Positions 24,379 through 38,901 of a stretch of DNA of 64,000 nucleotides are shown here, one piece after another. The notes under the pieces are model-generated. The model worked only from the letters and a program-made list of their open reading frames with translations. It was not told the DNA's origin and made no database searches. The first letter of the stretch is position 1. Each line of letters opens with the position of its first letter. A program made the position numbers and the translations under genes. The stretch is from Osedax fenrisi (Eukaryota; Annelida; Polychaeta; Sabellida; Siboglinidae): positions 26,686,964 through 26,750,963 of the forward strand of contig OZ025244.1 in assembly GCA_964019155.1 (NCBI GenBank), written 5' to 3'.

Positions 24379-24832
24379 TATGTGTTAGAAAATATAAGTA
24401 TAGTAAATTTTAAAACTTATTGGTAAGGCGTTCGAGAATTTGAAGTATATTACATATATGTATACAAAGTAGTATACTATAGTATACTACTGACGCGGCC
24501 TATTGCAGTTATTATTCAATATATTATGTAATCTATGGTTTATATATCGTTTAGTTTATTGTTTAATATATCGCTTAGTCTATTGTTTAGAGCGTGAAAT
24601 AAGGATTTTTTTCGATTTTTTCCCCTAATTAACCTATTCTAGGTAAGATTAAATCACTAATATAGCTCTAAATCGTTAGTACTCGAAGGCATAACGTAGA
24701 TATAATTAATACGAAGAGTAAATGGGTAAGTAACGATATGCATATTACTATAATTACGGAGTTATAAACTATTTTCAAACCCACCCCTATGTATTAAAAA
24801 TACCGGCCAATAAAATGTACTATATTATAGTA

Positions 24833-25072
24833 AAAACCCAAACCCAAACTCAAACTTAAACCCAAACCCAAACACAAACTCAAACTTAAACCCAAACATA
24901 AACCCAAACCCAAACCCAAACTCAAACATAAACCCAAACCCAAACTCAAACTCAGACTTAAACCCAAACATAAACCCAAACCCAAAATCAAACATAAACC
25001 CAAACCCAAACTCAAACTCAAACCCAAACCCAAACTCAAACTTAAACCCAAACCCAAACCCAAACCCAACCA
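24833..25072. repeat. Telomere-like (CCCAAA)n block with G-quadruplex motif, first of twelve
   Basis: About 40 hexamers of CCCAAA with ACTCAA, ACTTAA, ACATAA and ACACAA variants. At 25047-25067 four CCC tracts spaced by AAA give (GGGTTT)3GGG on the - strand, an ideal G-quadruplex motif. Eleven further blocks start near 27235, 28172, 30567, 33791, 37090, 40316, 43616, 46844, 50145, 53369 and 56617. The - strand open frames through these blocks (GFGFGF or LGLGLG peptides) are translations of the hexamer. Confidence 0.95.
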
Positions 25073-25458
25073 ATATATATATATATGAATTAGGTAACGG
25101 AATATAGCGAAGGCGACTTGTCAATTTGGTGTGGCTAACAATAGGCGGATCGTGTGTCTGCATCGAGGATACGACAGCTGACCTATTATATAGGCGAGTA
25201 GAATATAACCATAACAACGTCGGGGTATACGAACTGTATAGCTAAACACAAACCCAACCAAAAACCCAACCCAATACGTTAGTATAACGATAAAAACACG
25301 ACTACCCCGCCCGCCCTTCCCCACTCCCACCCGCCCTTAAAGGATTTTTGGGCCGAGCTGCATTTCGCCATTCATCGAATTATGATTAATATTGCGTTAT
25401 TTATTTATATCCTATATCGTAATCGTAATTGTAGCGTAATTTATTAAAACACGACTTA

Positions 25459-25674
25459 ATGATGAAGAGTTCACCCGAATGCATCCCACACGAACTGTTA
25501 TCTTTGTATTAGTATAAGATTAGTATGAATTCGATACCTCACACGGGCGCCGGTTCCCCCTTTAGCTGAACACAACCAGTGCGGTATTCTCTATAGAGAA
25601 CACCGACAGAGAATACCGAGAATATCGGTATACCGATAGGTATATGCATATGTATTCGGTATAGGTATACCTAT

Positions 25675-25709
<35 letters not shown>

Positions 25710-25729
25710 ATAGCCTACATTATATGTGT
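25459..25729. mobile_element. Palindrome-rich transposon-like fragment replacing array-gene exon 1, variant unit 1
   Basis: The unit sequence is normal up to ACGACTTA at 25458 and is then replaced. The insert has CAGTGCGGTATTCTC, an inverted repeat GGTATTCTCT/AGAGAATACC, and perfect palindromes ATCGGTATACCGAT and ATAGGTATACCTAT, then an (AT)n tract. CAGTG-starting ends with CGGTATACCG subterminal repeats are typical of hAT elements. No second end or target duplication was seen, so this looks like a truncated piece joined by recombination. Confidence 0.5.
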
Positions 25730-25795
25730 TAAAGGGTATATCGGGTTCGAAGTAGAGGTGGGATATCAATTTATATGTATAATGTACATTATTTA
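25730..25795 (+). pseudogene. Array gene remnant (3' half of exon 2 only), variant unit 1
   Basis: Sequence resumes inside exon 2 with GGTATATCGGGTTCGAAGTA, encoding YIGFEVE, where intact copies have YIGFKVE. Exon 1, the intron and the 5' half of exon 2 are absent, so no product is expected. Confidence 0.75.
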
Positions 25796-28700
25796 TATAC
25801 TTATGATATTATTCGTTTTCTAAACCTAACTTATAAATGAATACAATGCAATTATCTAAATAAAGTAATATAATTTAAATGATTTTAATTTCTTATATTA
25901 TATTATTATATATAGGCAATATATATATTATACCCAACCATGTATTATATGCTAACGAATTAACTAAATACATACGTAATATTAATCGTATACCTGCGTG
26001 ATGCTAATGCATCGTGTGTAATTGTAATGGTAGTGTATCGCGTGTACTTGTAAAGTAGTTCCTTTAAAGCCAACATCGTCGCCGCCGTTCGCCGCGTAAG
26101 GTCTACCGCTTTATCGTATAATACATGTAAAAGTGTTCACTAGGCATTAGGAGAACTTGTGAACATAACAATAACAACATCGGGGCCTACCAACTGTATA
26201 GCTAAACCCAAACTAACCTAAAACCCAACCCACCCCGTTAGTATAACGATACAACACGTCTAATGTAAAATGTAAATGAAAATAATGTAAAATCAATGAA
26301 TAAAATAAACAATGTAAAAATATATACAATGTAAAATCAATGTTAACATATAATAGAATTTATAAAATAATCAATAAAATACTAATATGAATTAAACATA
26401 AGAAATAATAATTTTGTAATTATATAAATATATAAATATATAGAAGAAAGATATAGAATTTATAAAATAATCAAAAATATACTAATATGAATAATATAAT
26501 GTAAAATCAATGTTAAAATATAGAAATAGAATTGATAAAATGATCAAACAAATACTAATAATAATAATAATAATATAATGTAAAAGCAATGTTAAAATAT
26601 AGAAATATAATATATACGGATATGATACTTATATAATAATCATGAGTGGATTAATTAAAATAATCAATAAATACATATATGAATATGAATAATATAGTTA
26701 TAAGAACAATAGTATTATGTTTATCAACATTATAATGAACAATAAATAGTTACATTTAAATAATATATATATATATATGTTTATGTGTTAGAAAATATAA
26801 GTATAGTAAATTTTAAAACTTATTGGTAAGGCGTTCGAGAATTTGAAGTATATTACATATATGTATACAAAGTAATATACTATAGTATACTACTGACGCG
26901 GCCTATTGCAGTTATTATTCAATATATTATGTAATCTATGGTTTATATATCGTTTAGTTTATTGTTTAATATATCGCTTAGTCTATTGTTTAGAGTGTGA
27001 AATAAGGATTTTTTTCGATTTTTTCCCCTAATTAACCTATTCTAGGTAAGATTAAATCACTAATATAGCTCTAAATCGTTAGTACTCGAAGGCATAACGT
27101 AGATATAATTAATACGAAGAGTAAATGGGTAAGTAACGATATGCATATTACTATAATTACGGAGTTATAAACTATTTTCAAACCCACCCCTATGTATTAA
27201 AAATACCGGCCAATAAAATGTACTATATTATAGTAAAAACCCAAACCCAAACTCAAACTTAAACCCAAACCCAACACAAACTCAAACTTAAACCCAAACA
27301 TAAACACAAACCCAAACCCAAACTCAAACATAAACCCAAACCCAAACTCAAACTCAAACTTAAACCCAAACATAAACCCAAACCCAAACCCAAAATCAAA
27401 TATAAACCCAAACCCAAACTCAAACTCAAACCCAAACCCAAACTCAAACTTAAACCCAAACCCAAACCCAAACCCAACCAATATATATATATATGAATTA
27501 GGTAACGGAATACAGCGAAGGCGACTTGTCAATTTGGTGTGGCTAACAATAGGCGGATCGTGTGTCTGCATCGAGGATACGACAGCTGACCTATTATATA
27601 GGCGAGTAGAATATAACCATAACAACGTCGGGGTATACGAACTGTATAGCTAAACACAAACCCAACCAAAAACCCAACCCAATACGTTTGTATAACGATA
27701 AAAACACGACTAACCCGCCCGCCCTCCCCCACTCCCACCCGCCCTTAAAGGATTTTTGGGCCGAGCTGCATTTCGCCATTCATCGAATTATGATTAATAT
27801 TGCGTTATTTATTTATATCCTATATCGTAATCGTAATTGTAGCGTAATTTATTAAAACACGACTTACCCAGCCCACCCTCCCCCTCACCCTCCCGCCCTA
27901 TTTAATATATCGCTTAGTCTATTGTTTAGAGCGTGAAATAAGGATTTTTTTCGATTTTTTCCCCTAATTAACCTATTCTAGGTAAGATTAAATCACTAAT
28001 ATAGCTCTAAATCGTTAGTACTCGAAGGCATAACGTAGATATAATTAATACGAAGAGTAAATGGGTAAGTAACGATATGCATATTACTATAATTACGGAG
28101 TTATAAACTATTTTCAAACCCACCCCTATGTATTAAAAATACCGGCCAATAAAATGTACTATATTATAGTAAAAACCCAAACCCAAACTCAAACTTAAAC
28201 CCAAACCCAAACACAAACTCAAACTTAAACCCAAACATAAACCCAAACCCAAACCCAAACTCAAACATAAACCCAAACCCAAACTCAAACTCAGACTTAA
28301 ACCCAAACATAAACCCAAACCCAAAATCAAACATAAACCCAAACCCAAACTCAAACTCAAACCCAAACCCAAACTCAAACTTAAACCCAAACCCAAACCC
28401 AAACCCAACCAATATATATATATATGAATTAGGTAACGGAATATAGCGAAGGCGACTTGTCAATTTGGTGTGGCTAACAATAGGCGGATCGTGTGTCTGC
28501 ATCGAGGATACGACAGCTGACCTATTATATAGGCGAGTAGAATATAACCATAACAACGTCGGGGTATACGAACTGTATAGCTAAACACAAACCCAACCAA
28601 AAACCCAACCCAATACGTTAGTATAACGATAAAAACACGACTACCCCGCCCGCCCTTCCCCACTCCCACCCGCCCTTAAAGGATTTTTGGGCCGAGCTGC

Positions 28701-28797
28701 ATTTCGCCATTCATCGAATTATGATTAATATTGCGTTATTTATTTATATCCTATATCGTAATCGTAATTGTAGCGTAATTTATTAAAACACGACTTA

Positions 28798-29013
28798 ATG
28801 ATGAAGAGTTCACCCGAATGCATCCCACACGAACTGTTATCTTTGTATTAGTATAAGATTAGTATGAATTCGATACCTCACACGGGCGCCGGTTCCCCCT
28901 TTAGCTGAACACAACCAGTGCGGTATTCTCTATAGAGAACACCGACAGAGAATACCGAGAATATCGGTATACCGATAGGTATATGCATATGTATTCGGTA
29001 TAGGTATACCTAT

Positions 29014-29048
<35 letters not shown>

Positions 29049-29068
29049 ATAGCCTACATTATATGTGT
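28798..29068. mobile_element. Second copy of the transposon-like fragment, variant unit 2
   Basis: Identical at reading level to 25459-25729, 3339 bp further on. It was copied as part of the 24562-27900 segmental duplication, not by a separate insertion. Confidence 0.5.
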
Positions 29069-29134
29069 TAAAGGGTATATCGGGTTCGAAGTAGAGGTGG
29101 GATATCAATTTATATGTATAATGTACATTATTTA
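29069..29134 (+). pseudogene. Array gene remnant, variant unit 2
   Basis: The same truncated exon 2 as at 25730, carried by the 3339-bp duplication. Confidence 0.75.
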
Positions 29135-31590
29135 TATACTTATGATATTATTCGTTTTCTAAACCTAACTTATAAATGAATACAATGCAATTATCTAAAT
29201 AAAGTAATATAATTTAAATGATTTTAATTTCTTATATTATATTATTATATATAGGCAATATATATATTATACCCAACCATGTATTATATGCTAACGAATT
29301 AACTAAATACATACGTAATATTAATCGTATACCTGCGTGATGCTAATGCATCGTGTGTAATTGTAATGGTAGTGTATCGCGTGTACTTGTAAAGTAGTTC
29401 CTTTAAAGCCAACATCGTCGCCGCCGTTCGCCGCGTAAGGTCTACCGCTTTATCGTATAATACATGTAAAAGTGTTCACTAGGCATTAGGAGAACTTGTG
29501 AACATAACAATAACAACATCGGGGCCTACCAACTGTATAGCTAAACCCAAACTAACCTAAAACCCAACCCACCCCGTTAGTATAACGATACAACACGTCT
29601 AATGTAAAATGTAAATGAAAATAATGTAAAATCAATGAATAAAATAAACAATGTAAAAATATATACAATGTAAAATCAATGTTAACATATAATAGAATTT
29701 ATAAAATAATCAATAAAATACTAATATGAATTAAACATAAGAAATAATAATTTTGTAATTATATAAATATATAGAAGAAAGATATAGAATTTATAAAATA
29801 ATCAAAAATATACTAATATGAATAATATAATGTAAAATCAATGTTAAAATATAGAAATAGAATTGATAAAATGATCAAACAAATACTAATAATAATAATA
29901 ATAATATAATGTAAAAGCAATGTTAAAATATAGAAATATAATATATACGGATATGATACTTATATAATAATCATGAGTGGATTAATTAAAATAATCAATA
30001 AATACATATATGAATATGAATAATATAGTTATAAGAACAATAGTATTATGTTTATCAACATTATAATGAACAATAAATAGTTACATTTAAATAATATATA
30101 TATATATATATGTTTATGTGTTAGAAAATATAAGTATAGTAAATTTTAAAACTTATTGGTAAGGCGTTCGAGAATTTGAAGTATATTACATATATGTATA
30201 CAAAGTAGTATACTATAGTATACTACTGACGCGGCCTATTGCAGTTATTATTCAATATATTACGTAATCTATGGTTTATATATCGTTTAGTTTATTGTTT
30301 AATATATCGCTTAGTCTATTGTTTAGAGCGTGAAATAAGGATTTTTTTCGATTTTTTCCCCTAATTAACCTATTCTAGGTAAGATTAAATCACTATTATA
30401 GCTCTAAATCGTTAGTACTCGAAGGCATAACGTAGATATAATTAATACGAAGAGTAAATGGGTAAGTAACGATATGCATATTACTATAATTACGGAGTTA
30501 TAAACTATTTTCAAACCCTCCCCTATGTATTAAAAATACCGGCCAATAAAATGTACTATATTATAGTAAAAACCCAAACCCAAACTCAAACTTAAACCCA
30601 AACCCAACACAAACTCAAACTTAAACCCAAACATAAACACAAACCCAAACCCAAACTCAAACATAAACCCAAACCCAAACTCAAACTCAAACTTAAACCC
30701 AAACATAAACCCAAACCCAAACCCAAAATCAAATATAAACCCAAACCCAAACTCAAACTCAAACCCAAACCCAAACTCAAATTTAAACCCAAACCCAAAC
30801 CCAAACCCAACCAATATATATATATATTAATTAGGTAACGGAATACAGCGAAGGCGACTTGTCAATTTGGTGTGGCTAACAATAGGCGGATCGTGTGTCT
30901 GCATCGAGGATACGACAGCTGACCTATTATATAGGCGAGTAGAATATAACCATAACAACGTCGGGGTATACGAACTGTATAGCTAAACACAAACCCAACC
31001 AAAAACCCAACCCAATACGTTTGTATAACGATAAAAACACGACTAACCCGCCCGCCCTCCCCCACTCCTACCCGCCCTTAAGGATTTTTGGGCCGAGCTG
31101 CATTTCGCCATTCATCGAATTATGATTAATATATGACGTTATTTATTTATATCATATATCGTAATCGTAATTGTAGCGTAATTTATTAAAACACGACTTA
31201 CCCAGCCCACCCTCCCCCTCACCCTCCCGCCTTATTTGAAATTTGGCGTGAGTTGCATTTCGCATTTCATCGAATTATTATTAATATTGCGTTAGTCAAT
31301 GTTAAAATATATGAATATATACAATGTATATGAATATTATAATGTAAAATCAATGGTAAAATATAATAGAATTTATAAAATAATCAATAAATTACATATA
31401 TATACAATGTAAAATCAATGTTAAAATATAATAGAATTTATTACTAATTAATATTGATTAGATCATATATAGAATAAAGATTATACATATATTAACAATA
31501 TAATAGAATTTATAAAATAATCAAACAAATACTAATATAAATAATATAATGTAAAATCATTGTTAAAATATAGAAATAGAATTTATAATG

Positions 31591-31627
<37 letters not shown>

Positions 31628-32032
31628 GTTAGTTAGTGTACACCATTGTAAAGAAAATAAAGTTAAAAGATATGATTAAGAAATAAAAATTCAATTGGTA
31701 TCTCGTCACCATGTATACGTCTGCGTAGTGAAAAACGTAACTATCATTATTTTCATAATTATAATCATATTATAATTGTAATCGTAATTGTAACGCAGTT
31801 TCTTTAAATACGTCTACTCCTACCGAATTTTATAATTTAATGATTTATTTGTTTATTTATTGATAAATTTAAAATTAAAATTCTTGTCAACATCGTAAAC
31901 TAACTAATTATATACATCACTTGCAGTTTATTTATCTATTATACCGGATCTATTTCTATATATCGCGATAAACTGTGGGCTGACTTTACTACATTAGGCT
32001 ACGACTTTTACTATTACGTTTCTATCATCACG

Positions 32033-32376
32033 ATGGGATGCACTAGTTCTAGTCCTAATTCTATTGTATTAAATCAAATTTACGAAGACGTTCGAGTAGG
32101 ATACAAGGCACCGACGCAACTATTCGAACACGGAGTGCTCGAGGTGAATCCGTATAAGGATTCGAAGACCACTTCTAAAAAACGTTAGTCTATAGACTAA
32201 TATATTAAAATATTATGTATTGTATTTAATAATATTATACTGTATTAGAAAAATCAAATATTGTTGAATGCATAACATCAAATAAAGGCTATATCGGGTT
32301 CAAAGTAGAGGTAGGATATCAATTTATATTTATAATGTACATTATTTATATACTTATGATATTATTCGTTTTCTAA
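32033..32376 (+). CDS. Array gene copy 2
   Basis: Exon 1 is 32033-32183 and exon 2 starts at 32249; the stop if unspliced is 32374-32376. It has Gly23 and Ala26 (VGYKAPTQ). Both splice sites and the reading frame are intact. Confidence 0.6.
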
Positions 32377-34883
32377 ACCTAACTTATAAATGAATACAAT
32401 GCAATTATCTAAATAAAGTAATATAATTTAAATGATTTTAATTTCTTATATTATATTATTATATATATATATATAGGCAATATATATATTATACCCAACC
32501 ATGTATTATATGCTAACGAATTAACTAAATACATACGTAATATTAATCGTATACCTGCGTGATGCTAATGCATCGTGTGTAATTGTAATGGTAGTGTATC
32601 GCGTGTACTTGTAAAGTAGTTCCTTTAAAGCCAACATCGTCGCCGCCGTTCGCCGCGTAAGGTCTACCGCTTTATCGTATAATACATGTAAAAGTGTTCA
32701 CTAGGCATTAGGAGAACTTGTGAACATAACAATAACAACATCGGGGCCTACCAACTGTATAGCTAAACCCAAACTAACCTAAAACCCAACCCACCCCGTT
32801 AGTATAACGATACAACACGTTAATGTAAAATGTAAATGAAAATAATGTAAAATCAATGAATAAAATAAACAATGTAAAAATATATACAATGTAAAATCAA
32901 TGTTAACATATAATAGAATTTATAAAATAATCAATAAAATACTAATATGAATTAAACATAAGAAATAATAATTTTGTAATTATATAAATATATAAATATA
33001 TAGAAGAAAGATATAGAATTTATAAAATAATCAAAAATATACTAATATGAATAATATAATGTAAAATCAATGTTAAAATATAGAAATAGAATTGATAAAA
33101 TGATCAAACAAATACTAATAATAATAATAATATAATGTAAAAGCAATGTTAAAATATAGAAATATAATATATACGGATATGATACTTATATAATAATCAT
33201 GAGTGGATTAATTAAAATAATCAATAAATACATATATGAATATGAATAATATAGTTATAAGAACAATAGTATTATGTTTATCAACATTATAATGAACAAT
33301 AAATAGTTACATTTAAATAATATATATATATATATGTTTATGTGTTAGAAAATATAAGTATAGTAAATTTTAAAACTTATTGGTAAGGCGTTCGAGAATT
33401 TGAAGTATATTACATATATGTATACAAAGTAGTATACTATAGTATACTACTGACGCGGCCTATTGCAGTTATTATTCAATATATTACGTAATCTATGGTT
33501 TATATATCGTTTAGTTTATTGTTTAATATATCGCTTAGTCTATTGTTTAGAGCGTGAAATAAGGATTTTTTTCGATTTTTTCCCCTAATTAACCTATTCT
33601 AGGTAAGATTAAATCACTAATATAGCTCTAAATCGTTAGTACTCGAAGGCATAACGTAGATATAATTAATACGAAGAGTAAATGGGTAAGTAACGATATG
33701 CATATTACTATAATTACGGAGTTATAAACTATTTTCAAACCCTCCCCTATGTATTAAAAATACCGGCCAATAAAATGTACTATATTATAGTAAAAACCCA
33801 AACCCAAACTCAAACTTAAACCCAAACCCAACACAAACTCAAACTTAAACCCAAACATAAACACAAACCCAAACCCAAACTCAAACATAAACCCAAACCC
33901 AAACTCAAACTCAAACTTAAACCCAAACATAAACCCAAACCCAAACCCAAAATCAAATATAAACCCAAACCCAAACTCAAACTCAAACCCAAACCCAAAC
34001 TCAAACTTAAACCCAAACCCAAACCCAAACCCAACCAATATATATATATATGAATTAGGTAACGGAATACAGCGAAGGCGACTTGTCAATTTGGTGTTGC
34101 TAACAATAGGCGGATCGTGTGTCTGCATCGAGGATACGACAGCTGACCTATTATATAGGCGAGTAGAATATAACCATAACAACGTCGGGGTATACGAACT
34201 GTATAGCTAAACACAAACCCAACCAAAAACCCAACCCAATACGTTTGTATAACGATAAAAACACGACTATCCCGCCCGCCCTCCCCCACTCCCACCCGCC
34301 CTTAAAGGATTTTTGGGCCGAGCTGCATTTCGCCATTCATCGAATTATGATTAATATTGCGTTATTTATTTATATCCTATATCGTAATCGTAATTGTAGC
34401 GTAATTTATTAAAACACGACTTACCCAGCCCACCCTCCCCCTCACCCTCCCGCCTTATTTGAAATTTGGCGTGAGTTGCATTTCGCATTTCATCGAATTA
34501 TTATTAATATTGCGTTAGTCAATGTTAAAATATATGAATATATACAATGTATATGAATATTATAATGTAAAATCAATGGTAAAATATAATATAATTTATA
34601 AAATAATCAATAAATTACATATATATACAATGTAAAATCAATGTTAAAATATAATAGAATTTATTACTAATTAATATTGATTAGATCATATATAGAATAA
34701 AGATTATACATATATTAACAATATAATAGAATTTATAAAATAATCAAACAAATACTAATATGAATAATATAATGTAAAATCAATTTTACAATATAATAGA
34801 ATTTATATAATAATCAAAAAAATACTAATATAAATAATATAATGTAAAATCATTGTTAAAATATAGAAATAGAATTTATAATG

Positions 34884-34928
<45 letters not shown>

Positions 34929-35333
34929 GTTAGTTAGTGTACACCATTGTAAAGAAAATAAAGTTAAAAGATATGATTAAGAAATAAAAATTCAATTTGT
35001 ATCTCGTCACCATGTATACGTCTGCGTAGTGAAAAACGTAACTATCATTATTTTCATAATTATAATCATATTATAATTGTAATCGTAATTGTAACGCAGT
35101 TTCTTTAAACACGTCTACTCCTACCGAATTTTATAATTTAATGATTTATTTGTTTATTTATTGATAAATTTAAAATTAAAATTCTTGTCAACATCGTAAA
35201 CTAACTAATTATATACATCACTTGCAGTTTATTTATCTATTATACCGGATATATTTCTATATATCGCGATAAACTGTGGGCTGACTTTACTACATTAGGC
35301 TACGACTTTTACTATTACGTTTCTATCATCACG

Positions 35334-35677
35334 ATGGGATGCACTAGTTCTAGTCCTAATTCTATTGTATTAAATCAAATTTACGAAGACGTTCGAGTAG
35401 GATACAAGACACCGACGCAACTATTCGAACACGGAGTGCTCGAGGTGAATCCGTATAAGGATTCGAAGACCACTTCTAAAAAACGTTAGTCTATAGACTA
35501 ATATATTAAAATATTATGTATTGTATTTAATAATATTATACTGTATTAGAAAAATCAAATATTGTTGAATGCATAACATCAAATAAAGGCTATATCGGGT
35601 TCAAAGTAGAGGTAGGATATCAATTTATATTTATAATGTACATTATTTATATACTTATGATATTATTCGTTTTCTAA
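35334..35677 (+). CDS. Array gene copy 3
   Basis: Exon 1 is 35334-35484 and exon 2 starts at 35550. It has Thr26 (VGYKTPTQ), and the upstream CCGGATCTAT reads CCGGATATAT, as in copy 7. Frame and splice sites are intact. Confidence 0.6.
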
Positions 35678-38113
35678 ACCTAACTTATAAATGAATACAA
35701 TGCAATTATCTAAATAAAGTAATATAATTTAAATGATTTTAATTTCTTATATTATATTATTATATATATATATATAGGCAATATATATATTATACCCAAC
35801 CATGTATTATATGCTAACGAATTAACTAAATACATATGTAATATTAATCGTATACCTGCGTGATGCTAATGCATCGTGTGTAATTGTAATGGTAGTGTAT
35901 CGCGTGTACTTGTAAAGTATTTCCTTTAAAGCCAACATCGTCGCCGCCGTTCGCCGCGTAAGGTCTACCGCTTTATCGTATAATACATGTAAAAGTGTTC
36001 ACTAGGCATTAGGAGAACTTGTGAACATAACAATAACAACATCGGGGCCTACCAACTGTATAGCTAAACCCAAACTAACCTAAAACCCAACCCACCCCGT
36101 TAGTATAACGATACAACACGTCTAATGTAAAATGTAAATGAAAATAATGTAAAATCAATGAATAAAATAAACAATGTAAAAATATATACAATGTAAAATC
36201 AATGTTAACATATAATAGAATTTATAAAATAATCAATAAAATACTAATATGAATTAAACATAAGAAATAATAATTTTGTAATTATATAAATATATAGAAG
36301 AAAGATATAGAATTTATAAAATAATCAAAAATATACTAATATGAATAATATAATGTAAAATCAATGTTAAAATATAGAAATAGAATTGATAAAATGATCA
36401 AACAAATACTAATAATAATAATAATAATATAATGTAAAAGCAATGTTAAAATATAGAAATATAATATATACGGATATGATACTTAAATAATAATCATGAG
36501 TGGATTAATTAAAATAATCAATAAATACATATATGAATATGAATAATATAGTTATAAGAACAATAGTATTATGTTTATCAACATTATAATGAACAATAAA
36601 TAGTTACATTTAAATAATATATATATATATATATGTTTATGTGTTAGAAAATATAAGTATAGTAAATTTTAAAACTTATTGGTAAGGCGTTCGAGAATTT
36701 GAAGTATATTACATATATGTATACAAAGTAGTATACTATAGTATACTACTGACGCGGCCTATTGCAGTTATTATTCAATATATTACGTAATCTATGGTTT
36801 ATATATCGTTTAGTTTATTGTTTAATATATCGCTTAGTCTATTGTTTAGAGCGTGAAATAAGGATTTTTTTCGATTTTTTCCCCTAATTAACCTATTCTA
36901 GGTAAGATTAAATCACTATTATAGCTCTAAATCGTTAGTACTCGAAGGCATAACGTAGATATAATTAATACGAAGAGTAAATGGGTAAGTAACGATATGC
37001 ATATTACTATAATTACGGAGTTATAAACTATTTTCAAACCCTCCCCTATGTATTAAAAATACCGGCCAATAAAATGTACTATATTATAGTAAAAACCCAA
37101 ACCCAAACTCAAACTTAAACCCAAACCCAACACAAACTCAAACTTAAACCCAAACATAAACACAAACCCAAACCCAAACTCAAACATAAACCCAAACCCA
37201 AACTCAAACTCAAACTTAAACCCAAACATAAACCCAAACCCAAACCCAAAATCAAATATAAACCCAAACCCAAACTCAAACTCAAACCCAAACCCAAACT
37301 CAAATTTAAACCCAAACCCAAACCCAAACCCAACCAATATATATATATATTAATTAGGTAACGGAATACAGCGAAGGCGACTTGTCAATTTGGTGTGGCT
37401 AACAATAGGCGGATCGTGTGTCTGCATCGAGGATACGACAGCTGACCTATTATATAGGCGAGTAGAATATAACCATAACAACGTCGGGGTATACGAACTG
37501 TATAGCTAAACACAAACCCAACCAAAAACCCAACCCAATACGTTTGTATAACGATAAAAACACGACTAACCCGCCCGCCCTCCCCCACTCCCACCCGCCC
37601 TTAAGGATTTTTGGGCCGAGCTGCATTTCGCCATTCATCGAATTATGATTAATATATGACGTTATTTATTTATATCATATATCGTAATCGTAATTGTAGC
37701 GTAATTTATTAAAACACGACTTACCCAGCCCACCCTCCCCCTCACCCTCCCGCCTTATTTGAAATTTGGCGTGAGTTGCATTTCGCATTTCATCGAATTA
37801 TTATTAATATTGCGTTAGTCAATGTTAAAATATATGAATATATACAATGTATATGAATATTATAATGTAAAATCAATGGTAAAATATAATAGAATTTATA
37901 AAATAATCAATAAATTACATATATATACAATGTAAAATCAATGTTAAAATATAATAGAATTTATTACTAATTAATATTGATTAGATCATATATAGAATAA
38001 AGATTATACATATATTAACAATATAATAGAATTTATAAAATAATCAAACAAATACTAATATAAATAATATAATGTAAAATCATTGTTAAAATATAGAAAT
38101 AGAATTTATAATG

Positions 38114-38152
<39 letters not shown>

Positions 38153-38557
38153 GTTAGTTAGTGTACACCATTGTAAAGAAAATAAAGTTAAAAGATATGA
38201 TTAAGAAATAAAAATTCAATTGGTATCTCGTCACCATGTATACGTCTGCGTAGTGAAAAACGTAACTATCATTATTTTCATAATTATAATCATATTATAA
38301 TTGTAATCGTAATTGTAACGCAGTTTCTTTAAATACGTCTACTCCTACCGAATTTTATAATTTAATGATTTATTTGTTTATTTATTGATAAATTTAAAAT
38401 TAAAATTCTTGTCAACATCGTAAACTAACTAATTATATACATCACTTGCAGTTTATTTATCTATTATACCGGATCTATTTCTATATATCGCGATAAACTG
38501 TGGGCTGACTTTACTACATTAGGCTACGACTTTTACTATTACGTTTCTATCATCACG

Positions 38558-38901
38558 ATGGGATGCACTAGTTCTAGTCCTAATTCTATTGTATTAAATC
38601 AAATTTACGAAGACGTTCGAGTAGGATACAAGGCACCGACGCAACTATTCGAACACGGAGTGCTCGAGGTGAATCCGTATAAGGATTCGAAGACCACTTC
38701 TAAAAAACGTTAGTCTATAGACTAATATATTAAAATATTATGTATTGTATTTAATAATATTATACTGTATTAGAAAAATCAAATATTGTTGAATGCATAA
38801 CATCAAATAAAGGCTATATCGGGTTCAAAGTAGAGGTAGGATATCAATTTATATTTATAATGTACATTATTTATATACTTATGATATTATTCGTTTTCTA
38901 A
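38558..38901 (+). CDS. Array gene copy 4
   Basis: Exon 1 is 38558-38708 and exon 2 starts at 38774. It has Ala26. It matches copy 8 across the unit at a 13,052-bp offset. Frame and splice sites are intact. Confidence 0.6.

Noticed and set aside
24833..25072. True telomere or subtelomere end
   Set aside because: The hexamer blocks are internal, short, degenerate and repeated at unit spacing; they are telomere-like only.
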